Shown: in pieces, positions 8,018 to 16,184 of the stretch
Position numbering within the stretch: position 1 is the stretch's first letter
Layout of the letters: the number at the start of each line of letters is the position of its first letter
NCBI GenBank assembly: GCA_964518335.1
Contig: CAZFDT010000003.1
Coordinates: forward strand, 62,001-126,000
Reading direction: 5' to 3'
Length of the DNA stretch: 64,000 bases
Source of the DNA: CAZFDT01 sp964518335
GTDB taxonomy: Bacteria > Planctomycetota > Phycisphaerae > Phycisphaerales > Phycisphaeraceae
Program-made: the position numbers and the translations under genes
Notes under the pieces: model-generated
The model's input: only the letters and a program-made list of their open reading frames with translations
Database searches by the model: none
What the model was told of the DNA's origin: nothing

Positions 8018-8023
8018 TAGAAT
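8018..8023 (+). promoter_or_regulatory. -10-like box for the receiver-like gene
   Basis: TAGAAT lies 7 bp before the ATG at 8031; no Shine-Dalgarno is seen, consistent with a leaderless transcript. Confidence 0.45.
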
Positions 8024-8030
8024 CGCCGCC

Positions 8031-8393
8031 ATGGTGATCTACTGCTGCAGCGATCTGATCTTTGCGACGAAGGTGCGATCCACGGCCGAGGCGCTGGGCG
8101 TGGCCACGCGCCCGGTGCGCGACGCGACCATGCTGCAGAAGCGGCTGGATTGCGTCGAGGACGGCAAGCTCAACGATCCCGTCACGGGCGTGCTGATCGA
8201 CCTGGACGTGCCGGAGGCGGCGGAGCTGATCCGGCAGGTCAAGGCGCACGACGCGGGCGTGCCGGTGGTGGCGTTCGGGTCGCACGTGGCGACCGACGTG
8301 CTGCAAAACGCCGGTGAGGCGGGAGCGGATGCGGTGCTGCCGCGCAGCGCGTTCACCGCGCAGTTGCCCCAGTTGCTGCGACAGTTGGCGTGA
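8031..8393 (+). CDS. Small receiver-like (CheY-fold) protein
   Basis: A 120-residue protein with the alternating beta-alpha pattern of a response-regulator receiver. VLIDLDVPEAAELI is where the phospho-acceptor Asp would sit (LDVP resembles the DxxMP turn), followed by PVVAFGSHV (the Thr/Ser region) and DAVLPRSAF, where the conserved Lys is absent. It may therefore be an unphosphorylated pseudo-receiver. GTG 8034 is an alternative start. No output domain or partner kinase is adjacent. Confidence 0.6.
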   Translation: MVIYCCSDLIFATKVRSTAEALGVATRPVRDATMLQKRLDCVEDGKLNDPVTGVLIDLDVPEAAELIRQVKAHDAGVPVVAFGSHVATDVLQNAGEAGADAVLPRSAFTAQLPQLLRQLA

Positions 8394-8410
8394 AAGCTCG
8401 GGTCACGGTA

Positions 8411-8505
8411 CACGCCGGATCTGAGGCTCGGCGAAGGCCCGGATTCCTCGGATGCCGTGGATTGTGCCTGCATCCGGACCTTCGCCGAACCTCAGGTCCG
8501 GCGTG
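8411..8505. repeat. Intergenic long-hairpin repeat, family 1, copy 3
   Basis: Both arms are 34 nt. The left arm CACGCCGGATCTGAGGCTCG... and the reverse complement of the right arm differ at only about three positions. The loop contains TGCCTGCATCC, the reverse complement of the copy 2 loop sequence. It sits between two convergent genes. Confidence 0.78.
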
Positions 8506-8514
8506 GGGGAGGGC

Positions 8515-9834
8515 CTAGGCGTGGGGCAGGTCGACGATGCGGATCATCACGGGTTTGCCGCAGATCACGTCGAGCGAGCCGATGTGGGCGAGTGCGGCGG
8601 CGACGTCGCCGCGACGGGCCTGGTGCGTGGTGACGACCACGGGGACGAACTGGCCCTGGTTGACCTCGTGCTGCAGCACCGCCGACAGGCTGATGCCCCG
8701 CTCGCCCAGCGCCGCGGTGATCTGGGCCATCGTGCCCGGCCGGTCCATGGCGTTGACGCGCAGGTAGAAGCGGCTCCACAGGTCGTCGGTGGGCACGAGT
8801 CGGCACGGTTCGCTGCGGTCGGGCGTCAACTGCAGCGACGCAAACGCCTGCGCGTGCCAGCCCGACGCCACGTTGAGAATGTCGCTGACCACCGCGCTGG
8901 CCGTCGGCAGGCGCCCGGCGCCGCGGCCGTAGTACATCGTCGGGCCCGTCGCATGGCCCCGCACCAACAGCGCGTTGAACGCGCCCGACACCTGCGCGAT
9001 CAGGTCGGTCTTGTGAATGAAGCACGGCTGCACGTTGGCGCTGACCGCCGCCTCGCCAGGCCACTGCTCGCTGATGCCCAGCAGCTTGATGTCGTAGCCC
9101 AGCTCCGCGCCGAAGCGGATGTCGTCGAGCTGCAGTTGATCGATGCCCTCGCAGCCCACGTCGCCCCCGGCGATGTTCATGCCGTAGGCGAGCGACGCGA
9201 GGATCGACAGTTTCTCGGCGGCGTCGCGGCCGGACACGTCAAGCGTCGGGTCGGCCTCGGCGAAGCCCTGCGCCTGCGCCTCCTGCAGGGCGACGGCGTA
9301 GGGCTTGTGCTTGCGCGTCATCTCCGTGAGGATGTAGTTGCACGTGCCGTTGAGAATGCCGTAAAGCCCCTCGATGCGGTTGGCCATGAGCCCGAACTGC
9401 AGGGCGGTGATGACGGGGATGCCGCCGCACACCGCCGCCTCGAACGCCATGGCCACGCCGTGCCTGCGCGCCAGGGCGAACAGCTCGACGCCCTCGGCCG
9501 CCAGCAGCGCCTTGTTGGCCGTGACCACGTGTCGGCCCGACTCGATCGCCCGACGCACGTACTGACTGACCGACCCTTTGCCCCCGGCGACTTCGACGAC
9601 GATCGGCATGTCCGCGGTGGCGAAGAACGCCTCGGCGTCGGTCGTCACCAGCGCCGCCTCGCCCGGATGCGCCGCGACCGCTTTCTGGGCGTCGCGCACC
9701 AGGACCTTGCGCACCACCGGGGTGGCGCCCAGCCGGCGCTGATACAACGCCGCCTGCTCGCGCAGCAGCGTCGCCACGCCGCCTCCGACCGTGCCCAGCC
9801 CGATCAATCCGATGCCGATGGTCTTCTCGCTCAT
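8515..9834 (-). CDS. hom: Homoserine dehydrogenase
   Basis: A 439-residue enzyme reducing aspartate semialdehyde to homoserine on the way to threonine and methionine. GLIGLGTVGGGVA (about 9-21) is the NAD(P)-binding loop, VTANKALLA carries an active-site Lys, and GILNGTCNYILTEM is the family signature. The C-terminal part (MDRPGTMAQITAALGERGIS) is an ACT domain, so allosteric feedback control is likely. ATG 9834 was chosen over 9861; a weak TATTGT lies 11 bp upstream. It stands alone, bracketed by repeat elements. Confidence 0.92.
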   Translation of the reverse strand: MSEKTIGIGLIGLGTVGGGVATLLREQAALYQRRLGATPVVRKVLVRDAQKAVAAHPGEAALVTTDAEAFFATADMPIVVEVAGGKGSVSQYVRRAIESGRHVVTANKALLAAEGVELFALARRHGVAMAFEAAVCGGIPVITALQFGLMANRIEGLYGILNGTCNYILTEMTRKHKPYAVALQEAQAQGFAEADPTLDVSGRDAAEKLSILASLAYGMNIAGGDVGCEGIDQLQLDDIRFGAELGYDIKLLGISEQWPGEAAVSANVQPCFIHKTDLIAQVSGAFNALLVRGHATGPTMYYGRGAGRLPTASAVVSDILNVASGWHAQAFASLQLTPDRSEPCRLVPTDDLWSRFYLRVNAMDRPGTMAQITAALGERGISLSAVLQHEVNQGQFVPVVVTTHQARRGDVAAALAHIGSLDVICGKPVMIRIVDLPHA

Positions 9835-9858
9835 GGGGGTGGAACACAATAGCAGCCT

Positions 9859-9914
9859 CATAGCCGGGTCGCTACGCGACCCCGGAACCGGGGAGCCGTA
9901 GGCTCCCGGCTATG
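9859..9914. repeat. Intergenic hairpin repeat, family 2, copy A
   Basis: The terminal inverted repeats CATAGCCGGG (9859-9868) and CCCGGCTATG (9905-9914) enclose two further hairpins, GGGTCGCTACGCGACCC and GGGAGCCGTAGGCTCCC. It lies between divergent hom and tpsA, ends 8 bp before the tpsA ATG and supplies part of its -10-like TATGAT. Confidence 0.7.
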
Positions 9915-9916
9915 AT
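9911..9916 (+). promoter_or_regulatory. -10-like box for tpsA
   Basis: TATGAT is 6 bp before the ATG at 9923 and overlaps the end of repeat copy A; no Shine-Dalgarno is visible. Confidence 0.4.
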
Positions 9917-9922
9917 GTGTCC

Positions 9923-12130
9923 ATGCCGCCGCTTGGCCACCTGCTAATCGCCCTCGCCGTCGCCCTGCCCGTGCAGGCACAGATCACGCCCGACGGGTCG
10001 CTGGGCACCGCGGTCTCAAGCGGGCCCAACGTCAGCGTCACCGGCGGCACGGTGCGCGGCAACAACCTCTTTCACTCCTTCAGCCAGTTCAACATCGCCA
10101 GCGGCGAGTCGGCGACGTTCAGCGGCGCCGCCGGCACACGCAACGTCCTGGCCCGCGTCACCGGCGGGCAGGCGTCGGCGATCAACGGCACGCTCCGCTG
10201 CGACATCGCCGGGGCCAACCTCTTCCTCATCAACCCGCGCGGCGTCAGCTTCGGCCCCGGCGCCGCCCTCGACGTCTCGGGCAACTTCGCCGCCGCTACC
10301 GCCGACTTCGTCCAGCTCACCGACGGTGGACGCTTCGACGCCACCAACCCCAACCAGAGCAACCTCACCGCCGCCGACCCCGCCTCCTTCGGCTTTCTCG
10401 GCGGCAGCCCGCGCGGCGACATCAGCGTCACCGCCGCCGTCCTCACCCGCACCGACAACGCCGAACTCCTCCTGGCCGCGGGCAACATCGAGCTGAGCAA
10501 CGGATTCGTCCAGGGACTCTCCGGCAGCGTCGGCCTCGCCGCCGTGGGCAACAGCAGCACGACCACGCATGCACCCATCTCGTTGGCGTCCCTGCGCACC
10601 GCCCCGCAGTCCTTCGCCGGCACCCTTGGCGTCCGCAACAACTCCCGCGTGCGCGTCAGCGGCGACACCTCCAATCGCGTCGTCATCCGCGCCGGCCGCC
10701 TCGTCGTCGATCGCTCCAGCATCGACGCCCTGGCCGGCAGTGACGACGGCGGCAACATCGCCGTCGAAGCCGACCGCGTCATCGTCCGCGATCAGGGTGT
10801 CATCAGCGTCAGCGCCCCCGACAACTCGACCGGCAACGCCGGCCGCATCGACATCCGCGTCCACGAGAAGTTGCTGGTGACCAACACCAGCGACACGGCC
10901 AAGGGCGGGCAGAACCTCGTCACCGGCATCGCCGCCCAGTCTCAGCCCGGCGCCGCTGGCGCCGCCGGCGCCATCAACATCGACGCCCGCGGCGCTGCAG
11001 TGGTCCTCTCCAACGAAGGCGCCGTCTCCAGCACCAGCTTCACCACCGGCGCCGGGGGCAACGTCACCGTCACCGCCGACCGCCTGCTCATCGACGGCGA
11101 AGGCACACGCCCGGGCTTCTTCACCGCACTGCTCGCCCGCACCAAGTCCAGCGCACCCGGCGGCCGCGTCTCCGTCATCGCCGACATCATCGACATCATC
11201 AACGGCGGCCGCATCGCCACCTCGACCATCAACCTCGGCCGCGCCGGCCAACTCGACGTCACCGCGAGACAGATCACCGTCGCACGCGGCGGACGCATCG
11301 AAAGCACCAGCATCGCCGACCCCGACCCCAATCAGCCCAACGACCCGCGCGGCCGCGCCGGCAAGCTCGACGTCACCGCCACCGAACTGCTCACCATCAC
11401 CCGCCGCGGCGTCGTCTCGGTCGAGACCGACGTCGATGGCGACGGCGGCGACATCCGACTCTTCGCCCCGCGCATCGTCGTCAGCGACAACGCCCAGATC
11501 ACCAGCCGCAGCACCGGCGGCGGCAGCGCCGGGCGCATCGTCCTCTCCGCCGGCGACCGCATCGACGTGCAGAACGCCACGATCTCCGCGTCGTCGCTCT
11601 TCTTCGAGTCCGGCGACATCACCCTCCAGGCCGCACGCGAAATCGAAGTGCTCGCCAGCCGCATCACCAACCGCGCCGTTGAAGGCGACGGCGGCAACAT
11701 CAACCTCTTCGCCACCGACTCCATCCGCATCATCGACAGCCGCATCATCGGCCGCGCCGGCGTCCAGGGCGGACAGATCACCATCGACCCCAAAACCGTC
11801 CTCCTCCAGAACAGCATTATCAACGGCAAAAGCGACACCAGCGACACCGAGACCGGCCCCGGCCTCAGCCGCGACGTGCTGGTCATCATCGTCGCCGACA
11901 ACTTCGTTCAGTCCGACGACAGCCTCATCCTCACCGAGCGCCAGCAGTTCGAGCGCTCCGACGTCTCGGGCCAGATCGTCCGCATCTCCGCCCCCCTCAC
12001 CGGCAAGCAACTGCAACTCGACGACGCCTGCAGCCTCGCCAACATCGCCGACGTGAGCACCCTCACCCAGTCAGGCCGCGGCGGTGCCGCGCCCCTCTTC
12101 GACTGGGCCACGCCGATGCTGGGCGACTGA
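9923..12130 (+). CDS. Two-partner secretion exoprotein (TpsA, haemagglutinin-like)
   Basis: A 735-residue secreted protein. Residues about 1-20 form a signal peptide (LLIALAVALPVQAQ). The next roughly 250 residues are a TPS domain: SFSQFNIASGESATF, then LFLINPRGVSFGPGA, where NPRG stands for the usual NPNG, are signatures read by the TpsB transporter. The remainder is repetitive (GGRI, GGNI and AGRI turns with VTADRL-type strands), as expected for a right-handed beta-helix. It is short for the family and has no recognised toxin domain, suggesting an adhesin or matrix protein. The likely transporter lies 1.9 kb away on the opposite strand. Confidence 0.85.
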   Translation: MPPLGHLLIALAVALPVQAQITPDGSLGTAVSSGPNVSVTGGTVRGNNLFHSFSQFNIASGESATFSGAAGTRNVLARVTGGQASAINGTLRCDIAGANLFLINPRGVSFGPGAALDVSGNFAAATADFVQLTDGGRFDATNPNQSNLTAADPASFGFLGGSPRGDISVTAAVLTRTDNAELLLAAGNIELSNGFVQGLSGSVGLAAVGNSSTTTHAPISLASLRTAPQSFAGTLGVRNNSRVRVSGDTSNRVVIRAGRLVVDRSSIDALAGSDDGGNIAVEADRVIVRDQGVISVSAPDNSTGNAGRIDIRVHEKLLVTNTSDTAKGGQNLVTGIAAQSQPGAAGAAGAINIDARGAAVVLSNEGAVSSTSFTTGAGGNVTVTADRLLIDGEGTRPGFFTALLARTKSSAPGGRVSVIADIIDIINGGRIATSTINLGRAGQLDVTARQITVARGGRIESTSIADPDPNQPNDPRGRAGKLDVTATELLTITRRGVVSVETDVDGDGGDIRLFAPRIVVSDNAQITSRSTGGGSAGRIVLSAGDRIDVQNATISASSLFFESGDITLQAAREIEVLASRITNRAVEGDGGNINLFATDSIRIIDSRIIGRAGVQGGQITIDPKTVLLQNSIINGKSDTSDTETGPGLSRDVLVIIVADNFVQSDDSLILTERQQFERSDVSGQIVRISAPLTGKQLQLDDACSLANIADVSTLTQSGRGGAAPLFDWATPMLGD

Positions 12131-12237
12131 GGCAGCAAAGGGCGATGGGCGAAGATCGCGGCGTCCGTCGGACGATACCGAGTCTTCAAGACCGACCGGC
12201 GACGCTCCATGTCCAAACGTTGCGGAGTAGGTAAGCC

Positions 12238-12903
12238 ATGGAGATACGAATAGATGGCACTGCTGTTCCGGTCGAGTCTTGTTTTGCATTAAGCCGTCGT
12301 GCCCCCGATAAACCAAGCGGCGTCTTTGAAGTGAGACTACATCGTTCTGAAGTTGATGCCGCCGAATTTGCCGCCCAAGACGATTCTGCTCAGAAGATAT
12401 CCTACATGGACAACGTAGGCGTTATTAGTTGGATGTTGGAGCTGATCCTACGTCGGCATAGGGACGCCAATAGGGATCCAAGTGAGCCCCCGCTATACGT
12501 GTTGAACCGAGCCACTGCGATCCACCGTGCCGGTGACGAGATCGTGATTACGGGATTATGCTCGGTGCGGCGTGTGGGTATGCCTCCCGAACTAGCACCC
12601 TCAACGGCAGGCGCAATGGACAGGCTGAGCCGTGCGATGTGGGTGTGCCTAATCATGCGCGTCGTGCTGCAGTGGCTTGGCGTATTCGCGGTCCTAACGT
12701 GGATCATTGCTTGGACTGGACTTCCTGACTGGACTCGCGCCATCGCGGTCCTCATATCAATCAGCGTGATGGTTGGCCTGATTCGTGTGGAACTCGTGAT
12801 TCGTCTTTGCGACCAGAATGCCCGGCTCGCGAAACTGGAGGCCGAACTCAAAGGTTCGACGGGTGGCCCTGACAAGGCGGAGTCTTCGGAGCCTCGTCAG
12901 TGA
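12238..12903 (+). CDS. Unknown protein with two membrane segments, atypical composition
   Basis: A 221-residue protein: a soluble N-terminal part of about 135 residues, two hydrophobic segments (around 138-160 and 168-185), then a charged helical tail ending RLAKLEAELKGS. I do not recognise a family. Codon third positions are far richer in A/T than in the genes around it (for example CGA, ATA, GTT and TTT are common), so recent transfer is plausible. It lies between the two halves of the two-partner secretion system, next to a toxin-antitoxin pair, which fits an inserted accessory segment. Confidence 0.6.
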   Translation: MEIRIDGTAVPVESCFALSRRAPDKPSGVFEVRLHRSEVDAAEFAAQDDSAQKISYMDNVGVISWMLELILRRHRDANRDPSEPPLYVLNRATAIHRAGDEIVITGLCSVRRVGMPPELAPSTAGAMDRLSRAMWVCLIMRVVLQWLGVFAVLTWIIAWTGLPDWTRAIAVLISISVMVGLIRVELVIRLCDQNARLAKLEAELKGSTGGPDKAESSEPRQ

Positions 12904-12950
12904 GGCCGACCGTTGCGGGTCCGATGGTGAAGGGGGTGCTGTATTGACGA

Positions 12951-13013
12951 CGGCAGGCCGGGGAGGTGTTGGGGTTGCCGTGGGGGCTGGATTCGTGCCG
13001 AGTCGGCCTGCCG
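12951..13013. repeat. Spaced inverted repeat with G-rich loop
   Basis: CGGCAGGCCG (12951-12960) and CGGCCTGCCG (13004-13013) are perfect 10-bp inverted repeats separated by 43 nt that contain several runs of four or five G. The 206-bp gap 12904-13109 between two convergent genes holds nothing else that I can support. Confidence 0.45.
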
Positions 13014-13109
13014 CGCCGGAACAAACTCGTGCGAGGCGTTCTCTCGAGGGCTGGGTTAGCTGGGTTTCTCTGCCCGTGTTTTTCTGTTATCCGTTGATAC
13101 GCTGGCGAG

Positions 13110-13481
13110 TCATGCAGCCTTGGCGGCGGCTTCATGGATGCGGGTGCGCCAGAGGCGGGGGTCACGGCGGATTTCGTCCATGAAGCGGCGGGCGGGGCCG
13201 GAAGGGGTGCGGGTGCCCTGTTCCCAGGCCTGCACGGCGTCGGCGGAGACGCCCAGAAACTGGGCGAAGACGGCCTGGCTCACGCCCAGGAGTTGGCGTG
13301 TGGCGCGGACGGCGGGGGCGTCGTAGTCGCCCGGGGTCAAGTCCAGCGTCAGAGAGCGCACAGTGAACCGTGACGATGGGGCCTTGCCGCGGCGCAGGGC
13401 GTCGCGGAACTCGGTGAGGCCGGCGATGAGGCGGTCTTCAACACTGCGGGTGCGCGTGCTGCGGGTCTTAGGCTTGGCCAT
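13110..13481 (-). CDS. HigA-like helix-turn-helix antitoxin
   Basis: A 123-residue protein with a C-terminal Cro/CI-type helix-turn-helix: TRQLLGVSQAVFAQFLGVSADAVQAWEQGTRTPSG matches the XRE fold with the W-E-x-G-x-x-x-P motif. It follows the toxin gene with a 14-bp overlap (toxin first, as in higBA). By family analogy it neutralises the toxin and represses the operon through the palindrome at 13960-13980. Confidence 0.8.
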   Translation of the reverse strand: MAKPKTRSTRTRSVEDRLIAGLTEFRDALRRGKAPSSRFTVRSLTLDLTPGDYDAPAVRATRQLLGVSQAVFAQFLGVSADAVQAWEQGTRTPSGPARRFMDEIRRDPRLWRTRIHEAAAKAA

Positions 13482-13911
13482 GGTGCGATCTCCGGTTCAG
13501 ATACATCTCGATCTCGTTCACGAGTTGGCGCATCGCTTGCCGTCCTGACGAACTAATGTCGTCCTGCTCATTCTTGGCGTAGGCCACCAGGAGCAGGGCG
13601 ATGGCGTGTTTCTCGAAGTACACATAGCCGACGCGCACGGCCCCGCTCTTGCCGGACTGCCAGCGCGGCGGGGCGAATCTCAGCTTGCGAACACCTCCGG
13701 TGCCCGCGATTACCGGGGCGCGCTTAGGTTCGGCCATAATGGCTGCCTCGAGCGCCCGCAGTTCGTCGTCCCCCAGCCCCAGCCGACGCCAATCCTGCAC
13801 AAAGCTGTCCCATTGCACGAAACCGAGCAGATTCTGCGGGTTGAATAAGCCCCATGGGAACACCAGCCGATGGCGTGGGCGCTCGTGCTGCGGTTGGCGG
13901 GGTCCTATCAT
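13468..13911 (-). CDS. HigB/RelE-like toxin
   Basis: A 147-residue protein from ATG 13911 (TTG 13929 is possible). The core VRKLRFAPPRWQSGKSGAVRVGYVYFEKHAIALLL resembles the phage-derived Gp49/HigB group of RelE-superfamily ribosome-dependent ribonucleases, with YAKNEQDDIS following as in NadT/HigB proteins. It is longer than typical (about 110 residues) because of an extra N-terminal region. Its first position in a toxin-antitoxin operon with an XRE antitoxin supports the call. Confidence 0.75.
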   Translation of the reverse strand: MIGPRQPQHERPRHRLVFPWGLFNPQNLLGFVQWDSFVQDWRRLGLGDDELRALEAAIMAEPKRAPVIAGTGGVRKLRFAPPRWQSGKSGAVRVGYVYFEKHAIALLLVAYAKNEQDDISSSGRQAMRQLVNEIEMYLNRRSHHGQA

Positions 13912-13959
13912 GCCTTTCCCGATAGACAATCGTTCCGCCGTCCAATGAACGACGCTGTA

Positions 13960-13980
13960 CTATACGACACTGTCGTATAG
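13960..13980. promoter_or_regulatory. Palindromic operator/promoter of the HigBA-like operon
   Basis: CTATACGACA and TGTCGTATAG form a perfect 10-bp inverted repeat around a single central C. It ends 48 bp before the toxin ATG. On the minus strand the proximal half runs into TATAGT, a good -10 box, so antitoxin binding would cover the promoter. Confidence 0.75.
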
Positions 13981-14018
13981 ATGGCAACCGTCAATCTGTC
14001 TGTGGATGGATCGCTTCT

Positions 14019-15701
14019 TCAGAACCACAGCAGCGTGACGGCGAAGTGCAGGCCGGCGTCCTGGAGGTTGTCCTCGGGGGTGTCGAAGTCCTTGAAGGCA
14101 TAGCCCCAGAAGAGTTCGACGTTGATGTGGCGGTTGGGGGTGAGGATGAAGCCCAGGCCGACAGAGGCGATGGTGTCGCTGTCGCTGACGGAGCCGGCGT
14201 TGTAGCCGTGGCCGATGTCGAAGAAGGGGACGAGGGTGAACTGTTCGCGGCCGTTGACGTCGGTGACGATGGGGATGCGGACTTCGATCGTGCCCAGGAG
14301 CGCCTGATCGCGGACGAGCTGGTTTTCGCGGTATCCGCGGACGGAGTTGACGCCGCCGACGGCGATCTGTTCGAGGGCGAGGAGGTTGTCGTCGGCGAGT
14401 TGAGCGGCGACGCGGCCGACGAGCTGGGCCTGCGTATCGAACAGGCGGTGGACGTACTGGGCCTGGCCCAGCCAGGTGAAGAACTCGCCGTCGGGGATAT
14501 TCGAGGCGTTCTCGGTCGCGCCGAAGATGGGCAGGCCGATGGAGAAGGTCGAGCGGGCGGCGAAGGCCTGGCGATCGGTACGGTGGATGAACTCCTGGAT
14601 GATGCGCAGGACCGAGAGCTGGGTCTTGCCGTCGTTGGCGCCCGGCTCGAAGGAGAAGGGGTCGCCGCCGAGGGTGGTCTCGTTGTCGCGGACCATGAAC
14701 TGTAGGCCCAGGGCGAACTCGGTGGTGGGCGTGCGCCACACCGGCTGGCGCAGGCCCAGCCAGAAGTCCTGCGATTCACTTTCGATGTCGAGCCCGACAA
14801 AAGTGTCCTCGACGATGAGCGTGCTGCTGCGGCTGTAGCCGATGCTGAAGGTCAGATCGCTGTCGGTGATGGGGCGGGCGTACTCGATGGTGATGTCGTC
14901 GAGCCCGGCGAACTCGGGCTCCTCGATGCCGCCCTTGGTGACGCCGTAGATCAGGCTCAGGGAGTCGCTCACGCCGGTGAGGCTCGAGTGGCTGGCGAGG
15001 ATGGACAGCTTTTCCGCGCCGGTAGAAGGGGGGTTGTGGTTGTCCCAGCGAAGCCCGAGTTGATAGGGCGTTTCCTCGGTCACGGCCAAGTCGAGGATGC
15101 TCTCGCCGGGCAGGCCGCCGGGCTTGAGCTCGGCGTTGAACCGCTGCACGTTGGGGTTCTGGCGGATGAGTTCGAGATTATCGCGCAGCGCGTTGACATT
15201 CATCGCCCCACCTTCGGAAGTGCCGCTGCTGGTCGCGGCGAGGAGCGCCGCCCCGCGGCGGACGCGCGATTCGAGATAGGCGGTCTTGAGGTGTTTGTTG
15301 CCGCTGATGTTGATCTGCGTCAGCCGGCCCTCGACCACGCGGATGAGCACGACGACCTCGGCGCCGTCCACGTCCTGGTCGGGAATGGTCGCCCCGGAGT
15401 TGATGTAGCCCCTGGCGATGTAGGCCTTGGTCACCGCGAGGCGGGCTTCCTCCAGCCCTTCGGTGGTAATGGGCTTGCCCGTCCAATCCCTGACGATCTG
15501 TCGCAGCTCGTCGGTCGAGAAGACGCGGTGGCCCTCGAAGTCGAAGCGATCGACGATGATCTGAAGCTGGCCCGACAGTTGGCCGGGCGGCACGAGCGCG
15601 TCGTCGAGCGGCGGCAGGGCGTCCTGGGCCAGGGCGACGGTGGTCCACAGCAGCGTCGCCGCGGCGGTGCATCGGGCCATCATCTGTCGAAGGTCGGTCA
15701 T
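14019..15701 (-). CDS. Two-partner secretion outer-membrane transporter (TpsB, ShlB/FhaC family)
   Basis: A 560-residue protein with a signal peptide (LLWTTVALAQDALPP). The periplasmic POTRA region follows (FDFEGHRVFSTDELRQI to YIARGYINSGATIPDQ, then INISGNKHLKT), and then a long 16-stranded-barrel-like region beginning LGLRWDNHNPPSTGAEKL. It ends in the outer-membrane C-terminal aromatic signature LLWF. NQLVRDQALLGTIEVRIPI corresponds to the conserved barrel motif. It should export the TpsA protein encoded at 9923-12130. Unlike most systems the two genes are on opposite strands and separated by three genes. Confidence 0.88.
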   Translation of the reverse strand: MTDLRQMMARCTAAATLLWTTVALAQDALPPLDDALVPPGQLSGQLQIIVDRFDFEGHRVFSTDELRQIVRDWTGKPITTEGLEEARLAVTKAYIARGYINSGATIPDQDVDGAEVVVLIRVVEGRLTQINISGNKHLKTAYLESRVRRGAALLAATSSGTSEGGAMNVNALRDNLELIRQNPNVQRFNAELKPGGLPGESILDLAVTEETPYQLGLRWDNHNPPSTGAEKLSILASHSSLTGVSDSLSLIYGVTKGGIEEPEFAGLDDITIEYARPITDSDLTFSIGYSRSSTLIVEDTFVGLDIESESQDFWLGLRQPVWRTPTTEFALGLQFMVRDNETTLGGDPFSFEPGANDGKTQLSVLRIIQEFIHRTDRQAFAARSTFSIGLPIFGATENASNIPDGEFFTWLGQAQYVHRLFDTQAQLVGRVAAQLADDNLLALEQIAVGGVNSVRGYRENQLVRDQALLGTIEVRIPIVTDVNGREQFTLVPFFDIGHGYNAGSVSDSDTIASVGLGFILTPNRHINVELFWGYAFKDFDTPEDNLQDAGLHFAVTLLWF

Positions 15702-15767
15702 GCCACCCCCATGCCGGTGCGTGACATGAATCTACCCGATCCGCCGGGGAGATGGGAGTGGCCGCAT

Positions 15768-16184
15768 TCAGGCCGCCGCGGACAGGCCGCACAGCGCCTG
15801 CAGCAGGTCGCGCCAGGTGATGATGCCCACCGGCCGACGCTGCTCGTCGAGCACCGGCAGGCACGACACTTCCGTCAGCAGCATGCGCTGGCCCGCGGCC
15901 TCGATCGGCTCGTCCACCATCGCCGTCACCAGCTCGCGCGTCATCACCTGGTGGACGCGCTTCTGCAGCGTCAGCACGTCCTGGGGCCGCTCGGCCATCT
16001 TGTGAATGAAGGGGCTGACGTTCTTGAGCAGGTCGCGGTCGCTCAAGACGCCCACGAGCCGGGCCTGATCCACGACCAGCAGGTGGTGGAACCGGTGCCG
16101 CTGGAACAGGGCGGCGGCGGTCCCCAGCGTGTCGTCGGGACTGATGCGAACCACCCGCGGTGTCATGATCTGGCGAACCTGCAT
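15768..16184 (-). CDS. Tandem CBS-domain protein
   Basis: A 138-residue protein made of two CBS motifs: MQVRQIMTPRVVRISPDDTLG... HHLLVVDQARLVGVLSDRDLL and VMTRELVTAMVDEPIEAAG... SCLPVLDEQRRPVGIITWRDLL. CBS pairs bind adenosine nucleotides and act as energy or redox sensors. No catalytic domain is attached. ATG 16184 has AGGAG about 10 bp upstream. It is divergent from the FHA gene. Confidence 0.85.
   Translation of the reverse strand: MQVRQIMTPRVVRISPDDTLGTAAALFQRHRFHHLLVVDQARLVGVLSDRDLLKNVSPFIHKMAERPQDVLTLQKRVHQVMTRELVTAMVDEPIEAAGQRMLLTEVSCLPVLDEQRRPVGIITWRDLLQALCGLSAAA

Noticed and set aside
6449..8020. Long plus-strand frame over the MNT and glutamate dehydrogenase genes
   Set aside because: Antisense to a clear glutamate dehydrogenase; translation shows no family features.
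8031..8393. Calling the small receiver-like protein a functional response regulator
   Set aside because: The conserved Lys is missing and the acidic pair is not evident, so only fold-level similarity is claimed.
10016..12016. A long Gly/Asp/Ala/Val-rich frame antisense to tpsA
   Set aside because: Composition mirrors the sense beta-helix repeats; no start signal or domain.
12848..13165. A minus-strand frame across the gap after the atypical membrane gene
   Set aside because: It overlaps two better-supported genes and a G-rich inverted repeat; no start signal.
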